Positions 8,909 to 17,121 of a DNA stretch of 42,582 nt are shown piece after piece. The translations under genes and the position numbers were made by a program. The notes under the pieces were generated by a model that worked only from the letters and a program-made list of their open reading frames with translations, ran no database searches and was not told the origin of the DNA. The DNA comes from Clostridium sp. OF09-36 (GTDB lineage Bacteria; Bacillota; Clostridia; Lachnospirales; Lachnospiraceae): the NCBI RefSeq assembly GCF_003481985.1, contig NZ_QUMD01000028.1:1-42582 (forward strand), given 5' to 3'. The number at the start of each line of letters is the position of its first letter. Within the stretch, counting starts at the first letter, position 1.

Positions 8909-8924
8909 CGGTCAGTACCTTTTT
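8887..8924. terminator. Terminator hairpin after the AAA-ATPase relic
   Basis: AAAAAAGGTACTGA and TCAGTACCTTTTT form a perfect stem with flanking A and T runs. It can serve the relic on the plus strand and the exporter gene (ending at 8975) on the minus strand. Confidence 0.7.
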
Positions 8925-8974
8925 GGAGGTGGTGCGCCCTGTGACGCAGATTTTTGATGGTTCTGCAAAGATCG

Positions 8975-9658
8975 TTATTTTCCCGTACTTTTTTTGGCAA
9001 AAAGCAGGGCACATATCACAACGAAAATTGCGGTAACAGCGATCAGGACTGGCCATACCGGAACCGGAAAGACATTTGCCTGAACCAGTTTCAGTCCCTG
9101 ATAAAACGTATAGATGCCGAAAATGGTAAAGATCGCAAAGGCAAGTGTATTCAGCAGACCGTCCGGGGTCTTACTCTTTAACAGATATCCGACAAGCATG
9201 CCGAGAATATCTGCGGCGAAAAGCCCAAGGGAACAGCCAATCCATACCACCAGAGCAGCTCCCATACCTTCGTTGGCACCAAAGGTGATTGCGGTCAGCT
9301 GTGTTTTGTCTCCAAGCTCTGCGACAAAGAAGGTACAGAACACGGCCAGCGGAGCAAACTGGATTCTGCTTTTGGTGTTGCCTTCTTCTTCCTCTTCCTC
9401 GTCTCCGGCGAGCGTAGACGCTGCAAAATAAAGAAATGCCAGTGCGGCAACAACCTTGATCAGCCAGTCCGGGATCAATGCACTGACCAGTCCGCCTGCC
9501 AGCACTGCCAGTCCGTTGAGCACAAGAATTGCCGCAGCGGTTCCAAGAATAATATCTTTTAATTTATATTTGGAAGTGAGCGCGATTAGCATCAGCTGCG
9601 TTTTATCGCCCATTTCCGCGATAAATTCCGTAAAAAATACTTTTAAAAATAGTAACAT
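8975..9658 (-). CDS. GDT1/TMEM165 (UPF0016) family Mn exporter
   Basis: The 227-residue membrane protein is built of two homologous halves of three helices. Each half starts with the family's metal-binding signature: EMGDKTQ at residues 15-21 and ELGDKTQ at 114-120. A very acidic loop (DEEEEEE, about 86-92) links the halves. UPF0016 proteins export Mn2+ in bacteria. The start at 9658 has AAGGAGACACC just upstream. The leader carries a structure that fits a manganese riboswitch and an intrinsic terminator, which independently supports Mn2+ as the substrate. It is transcribed alone and divergently from the MATE gene at 10013. Confidence 0.88.
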   Translation of the reverse strand: MLLFLKVFFTEFIAEMGDKTQLMLIALTSKYKLKDIILGTAAAILVLNGLAVLAGGLVSALIPDWLIKVVAALAFLYFAASTLAGDEEEEEEGNTKSRIQFAPLAVFCTFFVAELGDKTQLTAITFGANEGMGAALVVWIGCSLGLFAADILGMLVGYLLKSKTPDGLLNTLAFAIFTIFGIYTFYQGLKLVQANVFPVPVWPVLIAVTAIFVVICALLFAKKSTGK

Positions 9659-9721
9659 GGTGTCTCCTTTTTATCTTCATGATGTTTCCGGCAGCACCTT
9701 TTTGTGGATTTATCTGACAGT

Positions 9722-9881
9722 AAAAAAGACTCATGTATATCGTTTCCCCGAATAGAAAAGGATGCTTCGGAGAAAGGATATACATGAGTCTCATTATTTA
9801 AGATTTGCCAGATTATACAATTACTATAATCAGAATGTTGACAAATCACACGTTCGTGCTAACTACTCCCTCATGGAATAT
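9722..9881 (-). promoter_or_regulatory. yybP-ykoY-type manganese riboswitch with terminator platform
   Basis: On the minus strand the leader reads CATGAGGGAGTAG, then a CACGAACGTG hairpin, GATTTGTCAACATTC, a GATTATA/TATAATC stem, GGCAAATC and finally GAGACTCATG. GATTTG pairs with CAAATC, and the outer CATGAG (9870-9875) pairs with CTCATG (9783-9788) as helix P1. The same CTCATG is also part of a 15-bp terminator stem (9727-9741 with 9777-9791) followed by TTTTTT. P1 and the terminator are therefore mutually exclusive, the known ON-switch logic: Mn2+ stabilises P1 and allows read-through into the exporter. The GGGAGTAG and GTCAACAT elements and the gene downstream fit the family. I matched by eye, not by covariance model. 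Confidence 0.75.
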
Positions 9882-9895
9882 TTGGTTACTGATAA

Positions 9896-9924
9896 ATAAT
9901 ATCAAATAGATGGTGCCATGTCAA
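9896..9924 (-). promoter_or_regulatory. Promoter of the Mn exporter leader
   Basis: On the minus strand TTGACA (9919-9924) is followed by a 17-base spacer and TATTAT (9896-9901), near consensus. Transcription would start near 9889, just before the riboswitch. Confidence 0.7.
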
Positions 9925-10012
9925 CGGGAAATTTCGAGAAGGTATGGCTGCTTGCCGGAACGCAGTATGGGTGATAGAATGGATAAAAACTTGTATAGTA
10001 TTGGAGAAGATC

Positions 10013-11338
10013 ATGATTACAGATTTGACAAAAGAACATCCGGACCGGATCTTGTGGCGCTTTTTGCTGCCGATGATGTTCAGTGTGATGTTCCAGCAGT
10101 TTTACAATATTGCTGACAGTATGATTGCCGGAAGATTTGCCGGAGAAGCCGCCCTGGCTGCAGTTGGGGCATCGTATCCGATCACGGTGATTTATATGGC
10201 ATTTGCGGTAGGCATGAATTTAGGCGCGTCCGTTGTGATCTCACGGTTATTTGGTGCCGGAGATAAGGCGGGACTGAAGCGGGCTGTGTCCACGGCATTT
10301 CTTTCGGTTTTGATCCTGGGCGTGGTGTTGAGTGTGTTTGGGTATTTTTTCAGCGGCGCTATGATGCGGTGGATCTACACACCGCAGGACATTATGGCTG
10401 ATGGTGTTCGGTACCTGGAAATCTACGTGTATGGCCTGGTTTTCCTTCTGGTTTATAATGTATGTACCGGGATTTTTACGGCACTCGGTGATTCCAGAAC
10501 GCCACTGTATTTTCTGATCGGATCCTCTGTGGGAAATATTTTATTAGACTATTTGTTTGTAGCACAGCTGGGATTGGGCGTGTCTGGTGTAGCCTGGGCT
10601 ACGTTTCTGGCGCAGGGCGTATCTGCTATCCTGGCTTTTGTAACATTATGGAAACGACTTGTGGAATTTACAAAAGAAGAGGGACGGCAGCCGGTATTTG
10701 ACACAATCCTGTTCTGGCAGATCATTGTGATTGCAGTTCCCAGCATTCTGCAGCAGAGTGTTTTGAGTGTGGGAAATCTGTTTGTGCAGGAAATTGTCAA
10801 TGGGTATGGATCTTCTGTCGTAGCGGGATATTCCGGCGCGATTAAGTTAAACACGTTTGCGATCAACACCTTTATGATGCTTGGGTCCTGCCTTTCCAGC
10901 TATACCGCCCAGAATCTGGGGGCTGGAAAACCAGCCCGGATTCCGCTTGGCTTTCAGACCGGAGTGAAGCTTTCAGAAGTTGCGGCATTTCCGTTTGTTG
11001 TGTTGTATTTTGTCTTCAGCCGCAGTATGATGGGCCTGTTTTTGACGGCAGAAAGCGAAGCGGCGATCCGCGCCGGAATCGCGTTTTTGAGAATTGTCTC
11101 GCCGTTTTATTTTATGATTTCAATCAAGCTGATGACAGACGGAATCATCCGAGGATCTGGTGCCATGGCATATTTTGTGGCAGCTACTGTGCCGGATTTG
11201 ATCCTGCGCATTGGATTTGCATTGCTTCTGACTCCGAAATTTGGAAGTACCGGCATCTGGATGGCGTGGCCGTTTGGATGGTTTGCCGCAACAACACTGA
11301 CCATTTGGTTTTACAGAAAAGTGATAGATGCTTCATAA
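10013..11338 (+). CDS. MATE family efflux transporter
   Basis: The 441-residue protein has twelve predicted helices and the MATE N-terminal pattern WRFLLPMMFSVMFQQFYNIADSMIAGRFAGEAALAAVGAS, repeated in the second half from about residue 230. It would expel cationic drugs or metabolites in exchange for Na+ or H+. I start it at the ATG at 10013 (MITDLTKEHPDRILW) because TTGGAGAAGATC precedes it; the open frame extends upstream but has no ribosome binding site. A weak promoter (TTGCCG, 17 bases, TAGAAT, 9952-9980) lies in front. It is convergent with the next MATE gene. Confidence 0.88.
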   Translation: MITDLTKEHPDRILWRFLLPMMFSVMFQQFYNIADSMIAGRFAGEAALAAVGASYPITVIYMAFAVGMNLGASVVISRLFGAGDKAGLKRAVSTAFLSVLILGVVLSVFGYFFSGAMMRWIYTPQDIMADGVRYLEIYVYGLVFLLVYNVCTGIFTALGDSRTPLYFLIGSSVGNILLDYLFVAQLGLGVSGVAWATFLAQGVSAILAFVTLWKRLVEFTKEEGRQPVFDTILFWQIIVIAVPSILQQSVLSVGNLFVQEIVNGYGSSVVAGYSGAIKLNTFAINTFMMLGSCLSSYTAQNLGAGKPARIPLGFQTGVKLSEVAAFPFVVLYFVFSRSMMGLFLTAESEAAIRAGIAFLRIVSPFYFMISIKLMTDGIIRGSGAMAYFVAATVPDLILRIGFALLLTPKFGSTGIWMAWPFGWFAATTLTIWFYRKVIDAS

Positions 11339-11339
11339 G

Positions 11340-11373
11340 AAGAAAACAGCTCTGGAGTGGAGGCAGTTTTCTT
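11340..11373. terminator. Shared terminator between convergent MATE genes
   Basis: AAGAAAACAGCT and AGGCAGTTTTCTT form an almost perfect stem flanked by A and T. The minus-strand MATE stop codon (11372-11374) overlaps it. Confidence 0.6.
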
Positions 11374-12723
11374 AGGAAGAAGCTGTTTCCAGAAAATAAT
11401 TCTGCTTCCCTTCCCAGAAAAAGTATTTCCAGTGCATGCCGATGGACAAAAGCAACGTGAGAAATTCTGCCACTGGGACAGCGAGCCAGGCTCCGCTGAT
11501 CCCAAGAAACTGCGGCAGGACCAGCAGCGAGATCGTGGTAAATACCAGGGTTCTCTCAAAGGAGATGATCGCGGATACCCTTCCGTTCGACAGTGCGGTA
11601 AAGAATCCGGAGGAAGGATATTAAAGCCGCAGAACAGGAAGTTGATGGCAAACAGCTGAAAGCCGGTGACAGCCTGCTCATAGGTTTTCGGATCGTCGGT
11701 AAAGATGGTGACGATGCCGGTGGAAAGGAAAATGGCCGCTGCAGTCATAAATACAGAAACGATTGCGGTAAACAGGAAGGAAATACGGTAAATGTTTTTC
11801 AGCTCCGTTTTCTTTCCTGCGCCATACTGGAAGCCGATCACCGGGCTGATGCCGATGGAAAAGCCAAGATAAAAGGCCTGGAACAGAAACTGCCCGTACA
11901 AAAGAATGGTAATGGCAGCAACTCCGTTCGGTCCGGCCAGACGCATCAGGATGATGTTAAACAAAAAGGTGATCACGGCATTGGAAAACTGGGTGACCAT
12001 TTCGGAAGAACCGTTGTAGCAGGCCTGCAGGAGTTCTTTCGCGCGGAAGGAAAAGCGGGTCAGATGCAGGTCATGCTTTGGTGACAGGAAAAAAATCAGT
12101 CCAACCACGGCCGGGATGGTCTGTCCCAGCCCGGTTGCCATGGCAGCCCCGCCGATTCCAAGCTGCCCCGCTACGATGAGGACATAGTCCATGACTGCAT
12201 TGACCAGTCCGGCCAGGATGGTAAGGATCAGTCCCATGTGCGGTGCTCCGGCGGTGACCAGAAAACACTGGAACAGGGTCTGGAGCATGCAGGCAGGGGA
12301 AAACAAAAGCAGGGTCTTTAGGTAGGTCATGCTGTCAGCCAGGAGCAGGTCGTTTGCGCCAAGCATCCGGCAGATCGGCTCCGGGAATACAACAGCAATC
12401 ACGGCAGCCAGAATACTGAATAAGAGTCCGGCAGCAAGGAACAGAGAGAGGCATTCCCGTGCCTCTCTTTTTTTGCCTTCGCCCAGGTATTTGCTGATCA
12501 CAGCAGTGCCGCCGGTTGCTAACATGGTGCCGACCGCAATGACAACGCTGGCGGCAGGAAAGGCAATATTTAAGGAAGAAAGTGCGTTGCTTCCGACAAA
12601 GCGGGAAACAAAGATACCGTCCACGATCGTGTAAAGCGACATGAAGATCATCATAATAATAGAAGGAAAAGCGAATTTCAGCAGTGACCAGGGGCTGAAA
12701 TGCTGGCTGATGGATGTACTCAT
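11372..12723 (-). CDS. MATE family efflux transporter, frameshifted, MerR-controlled
   Basis: The frame from 12723 encodes a normal MATE protein (FAFPSIIMMIFMSLYTIVDGIFVSRFVGSNALSSLNIAFP...) to about residue 370 (FLFCGFN). It then runs into nonsense. Shifting by one base near 11610-11620 restores SSGFFTALSNGRVSAIISFERTLVFTTISLLVLPQFLGISGAWLAVPVAE...WEGKQNYFLETASS, ending at 11372. This gives 450 residues, the usual length, and removes an overlap with the convergent gene. The single missing base is probably a sequencing error. The gene is divergent from a MerR regulator and has a MerR-type promoter, so it is probably induced by a compound the regulator senses and the pump removes. Confidence 0.85.
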
Positions 12724-12779
12724 AATAAAAACTCCTTAATATCTGAAACATAGTCTTGAAAATAATAGTGACTTTTGAG

Positions 12780-12810
12780 AGAATAAATCATAGGGTTACC
12801 CGATAGTCAA
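12780..12810 (-). promoter_or_regulatory. MerR-type promoter of the MATE gene (19-bp spacer)
   Basis: On the minus strand TTGACT (12805-12810) and TATTCT (12780-12785) are separated by 19 bases, the over-long spacing characteristic of MerR-activated promoters. The spacer contains the palindrome ATCGGGTAACCCTAT (GGGT-A-ACCC core). The divergent MerR gene starts at 12874. Activation by DNA untwisting is known for the family; its use here is inferred. Confidence 0.7.
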
Positions 12811-12873
12811 TAGGAAAATGGAAATCTTTTTCGGTATGTGAGAAATTGAAAATATGGGGAGGTGACAGAACGT

Positions 12874-13692
12874 ATGGATCGTAACTTGTATATGACAACA
12901 GGTGAATTTGCGGCTTTAGCGGGTGTAACGAAGCATACCTTGTTTCATTACGATGAAATTGGTTTGTTTTCACCGGAATTTATAGCAGAAAATGGTTACC
13001 GCATGTATTCTCTTTATCAGATGGAAACATGGAATACCATTCTCATCCTTCGGGATCTTGGCATGCCATTAAAGGAAATCCGCCAGTTTTTACAGATGCG
13101 CAGCCCGCAGGAACTGATGCGTATTTTTACGGAGCGGGAAGCACAGATCGGACAGGAAATCGCAAAGCTGGAAAATATGCGGGGCTGGATCCGGCAGCGC
13201 CGTGAAAAAATCGGCGCTGCGCTAAAGCAGGATTTTACCAGAATTCAGATCCGGCATTACCCGGAGCGGTATTATCTGATCCGCCAGATGGATGGCAGTT
13301 CAGAGAAAGATTATGTGGAAAAAACGAATGCGCTGATTCTGGATTTTAAGAATGCCGAACAGCGGAATGATTACGAAGTGGCATACTTCCAGCATGAAGC
13401 AAATGTGAAAAATGGGATTTGGAACGTGTATGATAATGTACTTTTGCTGATGCAGCAAAAACCGGATCACATGGATTATCAGGTGCTTCCCGGAGGTGAT
13501 TATCTGGTTGGATTCCATGCGGGACCCTGGATGGAAATGCAGGAAGCATATGAACGCATAGAGGCTTACTGCAAGGAGCATGGAATCCGGACAGAGGGGC
13601 CTTATGTGGAGCGTGACGTAATGGATAATCTGTCTGTGAAGCGGATGGAGGATTATGTGACGGAGATCGCGGTGCGGATCGTGGGAACGTGA
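12874..13692 (+). CDS. MerR-family regulator with GyrI-like effector domain
   Basis: The 272-residue protein has an N-terminal MerR winged helix (about residues 4-72: YMTTGEFAALAGVTKHTLFHYDEIGLFSPEF...NGYRMYSLYQMETWNTILILRDLGMPLKEIRQFL). A coiled-coil dimer helix follows (about 75-115), then a C-terminal GyrI/BmrR-like ligand pocket. This is the BmrR/BltR architecture, regulators that recognise structurally diverse drugs. I start it at the ATG at 12874 behind GGGGAGG; a GTG at 12862 overlaps that site. Its target is probably the divergent MATE gene through the 19-bp-spacer promoter between them. Confidence 0.85.
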   Translation: MDRNLYMTTGEFAALAGVTKHTLFHYDEIGLFSPEFIAENGYRMYSLYQMETWNTILILRDLGMPLKEIRQFLQMRSPQELMRIFTEREAQIGQEIAKLENMRGWIRQRREKIGAALKQDFTRIQIRHYPERYYLIRQMDGSSEKDYVEKTNALILDFKNAEQRNDYEVAYFQHEANVKNGIWNVYDNVLLLMQQKPDHMDYQVLPGGDYLVGFHAGPWMEMQEAYERIEAYCKEHGIRTEGPYVERDVMDNLSVKRMEDYVTEIAVRIVGT

Positions 13693-13734
13693 CAGGTGCT
13701 AGCTGATGTTCGCACATTGCGCTGTACTTTATAC

Positions 13735-14056
13735 AGAAGATGCAAAGGAACTGGTAGAAAAGGCAAATGAAACGTACGCACAGTGATGAATATCAGGCAG
13801 TATTTCTGCTATGTGAAAAGGATTGGAAGATCAAGCTCTCACAGATGTGCTGCATGGTATGCTGGAATGCTACCATCTGGATCCGAAACTGGTGTATCTG
13901 GAGGTCATCCGCTTCATCATGAATATGGCAAAGGCACTTAACATGCAGGTCATCTCCGAAGAAATTGAGACAAAGGAACAGGCCGAGCTGATCTATGATA
14001 TGGGCTGTGACTTTGCACAGGGGTACTATTACAGTAAGCCGAGGCCATTCGTGTAG
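13735..14056 (+). pseudogene. Relic of a GGDEF-EAL protein
   Basis: The clearest part, 13823-14056, reads LTDVLHGMLECYHLDPKLVYLEV joined directly to VIRFIMNMAKALNMQVISEEIETKEQAELIYDMGCDFAQGYYYSKPRPF. Both parts belong to an EAL (cyclic-di-GMP phosphodiesterase) domain, but the stretch between them with most catalytic acids is missing. Just upstream (about 13735-13790) another frame reads LYTEDAKELVEKANETYAQ, similar to the end of a GGDEF domain. A former GGDEF-EAL protein with internal deletions is the best reading. It cannot be active. Confidence 0.5.
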
Positions 14057-14105
14057 CTGCTGGATGCAGAATAAAGAGAAAGAGCATTCTTAAAATTACA
14101 GAACG

Positions 14106-14160
14106 AAAAACCCGGATGTATGGCTGGTGAGCAATTCGCCAGCCATACATCCGGGTTTTT
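14106..14160. terminator. Strong bidirectional terminator
   Basis: A perfect 22-bp stem (AAAAACCCGGATGTATGGCT... with its complement) around an 11-base loop, with A and T runs at the ends. It separates the EAL relic from the convergent YczE-type gene. Confidence 0.85.
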
Positions 14161-14179
14161 GTATGAAGGGATATAACAT

Positions 14180-14838
14180 TTATTCTGTAACCGGCTCTGC
14201 CGTACAGATCTTTTTGAGTGGTACCTCGATGAAAGCACGCCACAGCCGGACGAGCTGTCCAACACAAAGAGCGTTAATGAGGGTACCTTCGCGGACACCA
14301 TTGAGCTTATGGAAGGCAATGAGGCAACCACCATAGCCAGAATAGTCAGGGTGCTGTCGAATGCAACCTTTACATTGCCAAAGCGGATTCCACTCTGTCT
14401 GGAAATCTCGCGGACCAGTGCTTCGGCTGGAAGCATGATCACATCGGCGATGACTTCAAAGCTGATGCCAAGTGCCATGATGATGCAGCCAATGACCAGA
14501 TAAACAAAGGACGGACCCCACGGGCCGCCAAAGCGTGTCGGGATAAAACGCATGGCTACATCAATACAGAAGCTGAAGAAAAAGGTGATCGGGATCTGAA
14601 AAGTCTGCTGAATCGTGAATTTTTTCCGGAGCAGTGCTTCCAGGACCAGGAATGTCATGTTAAACAGGAATGTAAAGGTTCCCATGGAAATTCCTGTGAC
14701 CAGGCTTAAAACGAAAGGCAGGCCGGATACCGGCGAAGTGCCAAGACCTGCGCGTGTGATAAAAGCGATGCCGGTGGCACTTAAGATCACCCCGGTTAAA
14801 AACAGGGCATAGCGCCGGATGTAAGTGTGAATGGACAT
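14180..14838 (-). CDS. YczE/YitT-type integral membrane protein, frameshifted
   Basis: With one base restored this is a 219-residue protein of about five helices: RRYALFLTGVILSATGIAFITRAGLGTSPVSGLPFVLSLVTGISMG, then FFSFCIDVAMRF and YLVIGCIIMALGISFEVIADVIMLPAEALVREIS. It resembles the YczE/YyaS/YitT membrane family, whose transport role is not established. After TLTILAMVVA the frame breaks near 14323 (GTTGCCTCATT seems to lack a C); the corrected frame continues LIAFHKLNGVREGTLINALCVGQLVRLW and stops at 14180. I start at 14838 (MSIHTYIRRYALF) because GGGGAGG lies about 12 bases upstream. An ATG at 14889 has no ribosome binding site. Confidence 0.75.
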
Positions 14839-15185
14839 ATTTTTGTAAACCTCCCCAGGTCGCGGCCGGTGTTTCTGGTACATTGTCATAATAATAAAAA
14901 AGTGACAAAATTGTTATATTTGTACAAGAAACGGTCGCGTCTATTTTTGTATGTTGTGTATATTTTAAACAAAATCTAACTTTTTTTCAAGTGCTATAAC
15001 AAAAAATTAGAAATAAGTTGTACCATTATGGCGAATTACCAAAAAATTACAACTTAAATTGTGTGTTTTTCACAGCTTTTCAACTGTAATACAGACAAAA
15101 TCGGAAACCAACTTAAGATTATTAAGAAAAAATGCCAGAAAATAAAGACAGAAGTGTACAAAATAGAGAAAGTATAAAGGCAAAC
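14839..15185. other. A+T-rich intergenic region, no gene seen
   Basis: Divergent region between the YczE-type gene and the amino-acid uptake operon. It is very A+T-rich with many short A and T tracts and no credible frame. The operon promoter begins at 15186. I see no clear promoter for the leftward gene. Confidence 0.5.
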
Positions 15186-15214
15186 TTGACTTTTGCCAAA
15201 CGGCGTGATATCAT
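15186..15214 (+). promoter_or_regulatory. Promoter of the amidotransferase/amino-acid ABC operon
   Basis: TTGACT (15186-15191), a 17-base spacer and TATCAT (15209-15214). Transcription would start near 15221, right before a hairpin. Confidence 0.65.
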
Positions 15215-15224
15215 ACGACACAAG

Positions 15225-15269
15225 ACAAAGGGGTCTACATCAGATGAGGAGATGTAGGCCCTTTTGTGT
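15225..15269 (+). terminator. Leader hairpin, possible attenuator
   Basis: ACAAAGGGGTCTACATC (15225-15241) pairs with GATGTAGGCCCTTTTGTGT (15251-15269). The stem is strong but the following T tract is short. It begins only a few bases after the expected transcript start and about 65 bases before the first gene, which suggests premature termination or transcript stabilisation. I do not recognise a known riboswitch. Confidence 0.5.
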
Positions 15270-15333
15270 TATATAAACAACATACCCCCTTTGTTACATA
15301 AAAAACGGCATTGGCAGGAGAGGAGATGAAAAC

Positions 15334-16044
15334 TTGAAGAAAATAATCGGACTGATTCCTCTTTATGACGATGACAAGGACAGCTACTGGATGCTTCCCG
15401 GATATATGAAGGTTCTGGAAAGCTGCGGTGCACTGCCTGTCATGCTTCCCTTAACGACAGATCCAAAGGAGCTGGATGACTGCTTCCAGCTATGCGATGG
15501 AATCCTCATGACAGGAGGCCACGATGTGGACCCGAAGCTGTATGGGGAAACAGCCAAAGCAACCTGCGGAACTGCCTGCAGCAGCCGCGACCAGATGGAA
15601 GCGTACCTTTTCAAAAAAGCATTGGCGGAGGATAAACCGGTATTCGGCATCTGCCGCGGTGTCCAGCTTATGAACGTACTGCTTGGCGGGACACTTTACC
15701 AGGATCTCCCAACGGAGCATCCATCCCAAACAGAGCATCACATGACACCGCCTTATGACAAGCCGGTGCACATGGTCGATGTAGCCGCAGGAACAAAGCT
15801 GGCGGATATCATTGGAGCCGGACAGCATGCGGTGAACAGCTATCACCATCAGGCAATCAAAGACCTGGCGCCGGAAGCTGAGGCTATGGCGTACTCCGAG
15901 GACGGACTGGTGGAAGCAATCGCTGTACCGGATAAATCCTTTATCGCCGGGGTGCAGTGGCATCCGGAGTTTGCGTTTGAGAGTGATCCGGAGTGTAAAA
16001 AGTTAGTTCAGGCATTTGTCAGTGCCTGCAATGGAAAAAAGTGA
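15334..16044 (+). CDS. Gamma-glutamyl hydrolase-like class I amidotransferase (peptidase C26)
   Basis: The 236-residue protein has the class I glutamine amidotransferase fold of gamma-glutamyl-gamma-aminobutyrate hydrolases (PuuD type): GILMTGGHDVDPKLYGE, nucleophile elbow GICRGVQ with Cys107, and the catalytic pair His210/Glu212 in VQWHPEF. Family members cleave gamma-glutamyl amide bonds in the cytoplasm. The start is a TTG at 15334 behind AGGAGAGGAG; the ATG inside that region is out of frame. It is the first gene of an operon with a polar amino acid importer, so a substrate entering through that importer may be hydrolysed here to release glutamate. That link is inferred. Confidence 0.85.
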   Translation: MKKIIGLIPLYDDDKDSYWMLPGYMKVLESCGALPVMLPLTTDPKELDDCFQLCDGILMTGGHDVDPKLYGETAKATCGTACSSRDQMEAYLFKKALAEDKPVFGICRGVQLMNVLLGGTLYQDLPTEHPSQTEHHMTPPYDKPVHMVDVAAGTKLADIIGAGQHAVNSYHHQAIKDLAPEAEAMAYSEDGLVEAIAVPDKSFIAGVQWHPEFAFESDPECKKLVQAFVSACNGKK

Positions 16045-16136
16045 TCTTGGATTGGTGAAAGCCATTTCAGATAAATGCGTGACAGGGAGAGGAAACAGAC
16101 AAAACCGTCACGGAGAAAAGAGAGGAGAATAAGATT

Positions 16137-16994
16137 ATGAAAAAGAAAGCATTGGTTATGGTAATGGCAGCAGCAATGACAGCAGCTCTGACCGCATGCG
16201 GCGGTTCTAAGAGCACAACCGCAGACACCACAGCGGCAGCAGATACTACCGCAGCAGATACTGCAGCAGAGTCCAAAGCAGATGAGACAGAAGCAGCTGC
16301 AGCAGACAGCGCAGACAAGACCTGGGTTATCGCAACCGATACCGCTTTTAAGCCGTTCGAGTACACCGATGACAGCGGTAACTTCGTAGGAATTGATATG
16401 GATATCCTCAAAGCAATCGCAGAAGACCAGGGCTTTAAGTACGATGTACAGGTACTTGGCTGGGATGCTTCCATCGCAGCATGCCAGGCTGGCCAGGCAG
16501 ACGCTATGATCGCAGGCGCATCTATCACCGATGAGCGTAAGAATTCCGGCTGGATCTTCTCCGATGGCTACTATGACGCAAACCAGAGCATGGCAGTCGC
16601 AGAAAACTCCGACATTACTGGTTTTGATGATTTAAGTGGCAAGAAGGTTGCAGTAAAGACCGCTTCCATGAGTGCAGATTATGCAGAGAGCTTAAAAGAC
16701 CAGTACGGCTTTGAGGTTACCTATTTCGAGGATTCACCGACCATGTACCAGGCAGTTGTCGGCGGCCAGGTAGCAGCATGCTTCGATGATACCCCGATCA
16801 TGGCAAGCAACATCAAAGACACCGGCATCGCAATGAAGCTTGTAGACGGAACTGGCAACGACCCGGCTGAGTATGGCTTTGCAATCTTTGATGACAGCAA
16901 GCAGGAGCTGGTTGACATGTTCAACGCTGGCCTGAAAGACATCAAGGACAATGGCACCTACGATGAGATCATCGCAAAATATTTAGGCGAGTAA
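16137..16994 (+). CDS. Amino acid ABC transporter substrate-binding lipoprotein
   Basis: The 285-residue product has a lipoprotein signal (MKKKALVMVMAAAMTAALTACGG, lipidated Cys21), an Ala/Thr/Asp-rich spacer to about residue 60, and a type 3 solute-binding domain: WVIATDTAFKPFEYTDDSGNFVGIDMDILKAIAEDQGF and QAGQADAMIAGASITDERK. This is the HisJ/GlnH class for polar amino acids. AGAGGAG precedes the ATG. It lies between the amidotransferase and the permease of the same importer, with a hairpin following it that may keep its transcript more abundant than that of the membrane parts. The exact amino acid cannot be read from the sequence. Confidence 0.92.
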   Translation: MKKKALVMVMAAAMTAALTACGGSKSTTADTTAAADTTAADTAAESKADETEAAAADSADKTWVIATDTAFKPFEYTDDSGNFVGIDMDILKAIAEDQGFKYDVQVLGWDASIAACQAGQADAMIAGASITDERKNSGWIFSDGYYDANQSMAVAENSDITGFDDLSGKKVAVKTASMSADYAESLKDQYGFEVTYFEDSPTMYQAVVGGQVAACFDDTPIMASNIKDTGIAMKLVDGTGNDPAEYGFAIFDDSKQELVDMFNAGLKDIKDNGTYDEIIAKYLGE

Positions 16995-17054
16995 TTTCAA
17001 TCAGAAATCAGTGGATGCGCTGCCGGCGCTCCCAGATATACAAAAAAACAAAGC

Positions 17055-17076
17055 AGGCCCGCGTTTTGCGGGCCTT
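17055..17076 (+). terminator. Intercistronic hairpin
   Basis: AGGCCCGC-GTTTT-GCGGGCCT between the binding-protein and permease genes. It lacks a T run, so it is more likely a partial terminator or 3'-end protector, which fits the higher need for binding protein. Confidence 0.5.
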
Positions 17077-17121
17077 GCGGATTGTAACACTTAAAACAAG
17101 GAAAGAAAAGGGTGAGGCATT

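Noticed and set aside
9838..9870. TTGACA on the plus strand as a promoter for the MATE gene at 10013
   Set aside because: There is no matching -10 at proper spacing, and the bases are the complement of a conserved part of the manganese aptamer on the other strand.
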